NCBI GenBank assembly: GCA_023410905.1
Contig: JAEYPL010000288.1
Coordinates: 1-7,300 of the forward strand
From: Pseudomonadota bacterium
Lineage (GTDB): Bacteria; Pseudomonadota; Alphaproteobacteria; Rhizobiales; Hyphomicrobiaceae
Direction: 5' to 3'
Length of the DNA: 7,300 bases
Shown here: positions 5,966-7,300 of the stretch, one piece after another
How the letters are laid out: every line of letters begins with the position of its first letter
Numbering within the stretch: position 1 is the first letter of the stretch
Notes under the pieces: model-generated
Told to the model about the DNA's origin: nothing
The model's input: the letters and a program-made list of their open reading frames with translations, nothing else
The model's database searches: none
Program-made: the position numbers and the translations under genes

Positions 5966-6000
5966 CCCGGTGGCGTGCAAGTCCTAGGACTGCCACGGGG
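5966..6000. repeat. Inverted repeat with perfect AGTCCTAGGACT core
   Basis: The core 5980-5991 is a perfect 12-base palindrome centred on CTAG. Outside it, GTGGC (5970-5974) pairs with GCCAC (5992-5996) and CCC (5966-5968) with GGG (5997-5999), leaving GTGCA (5975-5979) and one G (5969) unpaired. It lies 29-63 bases before the start of the membrane-protein gene and 100 bases after the methyltransferase. It could be a regulator site, a leader hairpin, or a terminator for the upstream gene, though no T run follows. Confidence 0.42.
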
Positions 6001-6028
6001 CAGGTGATGCAGGTGGCACGATACGCGG

Positions 6029-7129
6029 ATGAGCGAACGCCCAACGGATACGTCGCGCGCTGCGGCGGCACATGGCCGCGGGCGTGGTGCGCGCGGGCAG
6101 GCCGACGCCGCCGGAGGGCAATCGCTCGCCGATCGCGCAGCTAGCTTTCGCCGGGGCGCGCCATTTCTGGTTGAACGGGCAACACTCTACGATCCCGAGC
6201 CATTGGATCAGCCGGCGCCGATGCCGGCCAGGGGCGAAGCGCCACCACCCCGCGTGCTGCCTGTGGCGCTCACGCTTCTCGGTGTCGTCATCGTGGTCGG
6301 CCTCACGGCGAGCATCCTGGTATTGCGCAATGCCGATGTCGCTCGCGATGACGAGAGTAAGGCGCGTCTCGAGCAATTCGCGGATCGCGGCCCGCCGCAG
6401 AAAGATGCCGTCGCAAATCCCGGTGCGCAGCCCAATTCCACGACGATCGCCTATGATCTGACCCGGCGTCCCAGTGACGCAATCATCGGCGCATGGCGCC
6501 CGGGTGCGGAAAAGGACGTGCGCTCGGAATCTCCAGATGCTGCACCCGAGGCGTCAAAACGTCGCCGCCCTCTGCCGACGCGGCTCAGCGCTGCACCCCC
6601 TGAAGTGCCGCCGGAGCCTGTAACACGGCCTGTGGCACCGCAGGCCGAGATGCAGCCGCCGCCAGTTCAGGTGCCCGTCGCATCGGTTCCGCAGCGCTAT
6701 GATGCCCCCGAGCCCAAGCGACGGATTGCTGACGGTGATGCGCCTGCCGGAGCCGCGGGGCATCGCGCGGAGAAGCCCTCTGCCCAGTCCGCTGGCCAGC
6801 CCCCTGCCGAGGACGAGCGGGTGGCACCGAGCGTCGTCGCGCGCGTCGGTCGCGCAAGCGAACCGTTGGATACCCAAGAACTCGCCGTCGAGATCCCGCT
6901 CGACAAGCTCGCCTTGCCGCTGCGCCGCCCGGACATCAAAAGATACGACGATGCCGATGATGAGCGGCAGATCTCCGCGCGATCGCGCCGGACGCGCCTT
7001 CTGCGGCTTCAGCGCCAGCTCCGTCGAGAGCAGCGGCACGCTCGCAAACGTGAATATGATCAGCGTCAATGGGTTCCCGAGGCCCTCTACGGCAACCGCC
7101 ATTCCGGCATGGAACGGCTGCTTCCTTAA
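6029..7129 (+). CDS. Uncharacterised single-span, proline-rich membrane protein
   Basis: I do not recognise this 366-residue protein. Residues 1-75 are hydrophilic, rich in A, G and R at first, then acidic and proline-containing. A single hydrophobic span follows at about 76-98 (VLPVALTLLGVVIVVGLTAS). Residues 99-280 are low-complexity, with proline concentrated at about 185-222 (PPEVPPEPV, PPPVQVPV). Residues about 312-345 are a strongly basic, probably helical R/Q/L segment, and the tail ends GMERLLP. It has no cysteine. The basic residues before the span and acidic DDE after it suggest N-in, C-out. The layout recalls TonB-like or envelope-scaffold proteins, but no TonB C-terminal domain is visible. 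Codons have consistently high third-position G/C in this frame, which supports real coding. The ribosome site is weak (AGGTGG at 6011-6016, 12 bases away), so the start is not firm. It stands alone, 162 bases after the broken methyltransferase gene. Confidence 0.75.
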   Translation: MSERPTDTSRAAAAHGRGRGARGQADAAGGQSLADRAASFRRGAPFLVERATLYDPEPLDQPAPMPARGEAPPPRVLPVALTLLGVVIVVGLTASILVLRNADVARDDESKARLEQFADRGPPQKDAVANPGAQPNSTTIAYDLTRRPSDAIIGAWRPGAEKDVRSESPDAAPEASKRRRPLPTRLSAAPPEVPPEPVTRPVAPQAEMQPPPVQVPVASVPQRYDAPEPKRRIADGDAPAGAAGHRAEKPSAQSAGQPPAEDERVAPSVVARVGRASEPLDTQELAVEIPLDKLALPLRRPDIKRYDDADDERQISARSRRTRLLRLQRQLRREQRHARKREYDQRQWVPEALYGNRHSGMERLLP

Positions 7130-7183
7130 GCTCCGGGTGCGCCAGTCCGTCACAGTGCGGACGACGAATTGGGCGCGCTTTCG

Positions 7184-7212
7184 TTGACAACCCCCCGCGC
7201 CGTCCTTATCTC
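7184..7212 (+). promoter_or_regulatory. Sigma-70-type promoter reading out of the window
   Basis: A perfect TTGACA -35 box (7184-7189) is followed after 17 bases by TATCTC (7207-7212), a weaker -10 (TAT matches). Transcription would start near 7219 and run off the right edge with a leader of at least 80 bases. The gene it serves is outside the window. A perfect -35 in GC-rich DNA suggests a strongly expressed unit, such as a ribosomal protein or stable RNA gene, but that is inference. Confidence 0.58.
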
Positions 7213-7253
7213 TCCCACGTGCCGGCTGGATGCGTGCCCGGTTGGGTTGGTAG

Positions 7254-7280
7254 GGCCTTTTGGCGGCTCGATCGCCGGCC
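7254..7280 (+). other. Possible leader hairpin downstream of the right-edge promoter
   Basis: GGCG (7262-7265) pairs with CGCC (7273-7276) around GCTCGAT, and outer GGCC (7254-7257) can pair with GGCC (7277-7280) with TTTT bulged on one side. A pyrimidine run TCTTCCTCTTC follows. In the predicted transcript this would form about 35 bases after the start and might affect expression of the gene beyond the edge. It may be a chance structure in GC-rich DNA. Confidence 0.25.
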
Positions 7281-7300
7281 TCTTCCTCTTCGAAGCACAA

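Noticed and set aside
6029..7129. TonB energy transducer
   Set aside because: The single span and proline-rich linker resemble TonB, but the N-terminal part is too long, EP/KP repeats are absent and there is no TonB C-terminal domain.
7145..7162. GTCCG-N8-CGGAC hairpin as terminator of the membrane-protein gene
   Set aside because: The stem is only five pairs with an eight-base loop and no T run follows, so it is too weak to list as a terminator.
7230..7253. Trp or Arg attenuator leader peptide MRARLGW
   Set aside because: It has one Trp and two Arg residues, no ribosome site, and no visible terminator/antiterminator pair, so chance is the better explanation.
6554..7300. 248-residue minus-strand open frame reaching the right edge
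   Set aside because: It lies opposite the membrane-protein gene, has no recognisable motif, and would run against the strong plus-strand promoter at 7184. Codon composition favours the plus-strand frame.

Overview
The window looks like chromosomal DNA of a GC-rich alphaproteobacterium, most likely of the order Hyphomicrobiales. The evidence is gene content: a phoU-phoB junction of alphaproteobacterial type, a DUF1849/EipB envelope protein (a family known from Rhizobiales and relatives), an AapJ-type amino-acid-binding protein, and a short methylmalonyl-CoA epimerase. Codon third positions are strongly G/C throughout, and there are no IS elements, CRISPR arrays, tRNA or rRNA genes. No base-composition break suggests recent transfer.

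Layout. At the left edge is the last part of phoU (stop at 84-86), followed by phoB (261-947), the response regulator of phosphate starvation. dapE (1057-2232) follows on the same strand and serves lysine/diaminopimelate synthesis. After a 201-base gap with a perfect CTAG-centred palindrome comes eipB (2434-3321), a secreted periplasmic envelope protein. It converges on a minus-strand gene for an amino-acid ABC transporter binding protein (4430-3360); a hairpin built around the eipB stop codon lies between them. A 309-base stretch without a gene separates that from the minus-strand mce gene (5144-4740). mce is divergent from a class I SAM methyltransferase gene (5275-5866) that is broken by a frameshift in a G run. 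The 130-base divergent region is rich in inverted repeats. After a 162-base gap with another CTAG-centred palindrome is a gene for a 366-residue, single-membrane-span, proline-rich protein of unknown function (6029-7129). At the right edge a consensus-like promoter (7184-7212) fires out of the window.

How the genes fit together. Only phoU-phoB is a clear functional pair. The rest are housekeeping, transport or envelope genes of unrelated pathways, mostly in their own transcription units. I found no convincing novel defence or mobile system. The most unusual items are the frameshifted methyltransferase, the unrecognised membrane protein, and the concentration of perfect palindromes in intergenic DNA.
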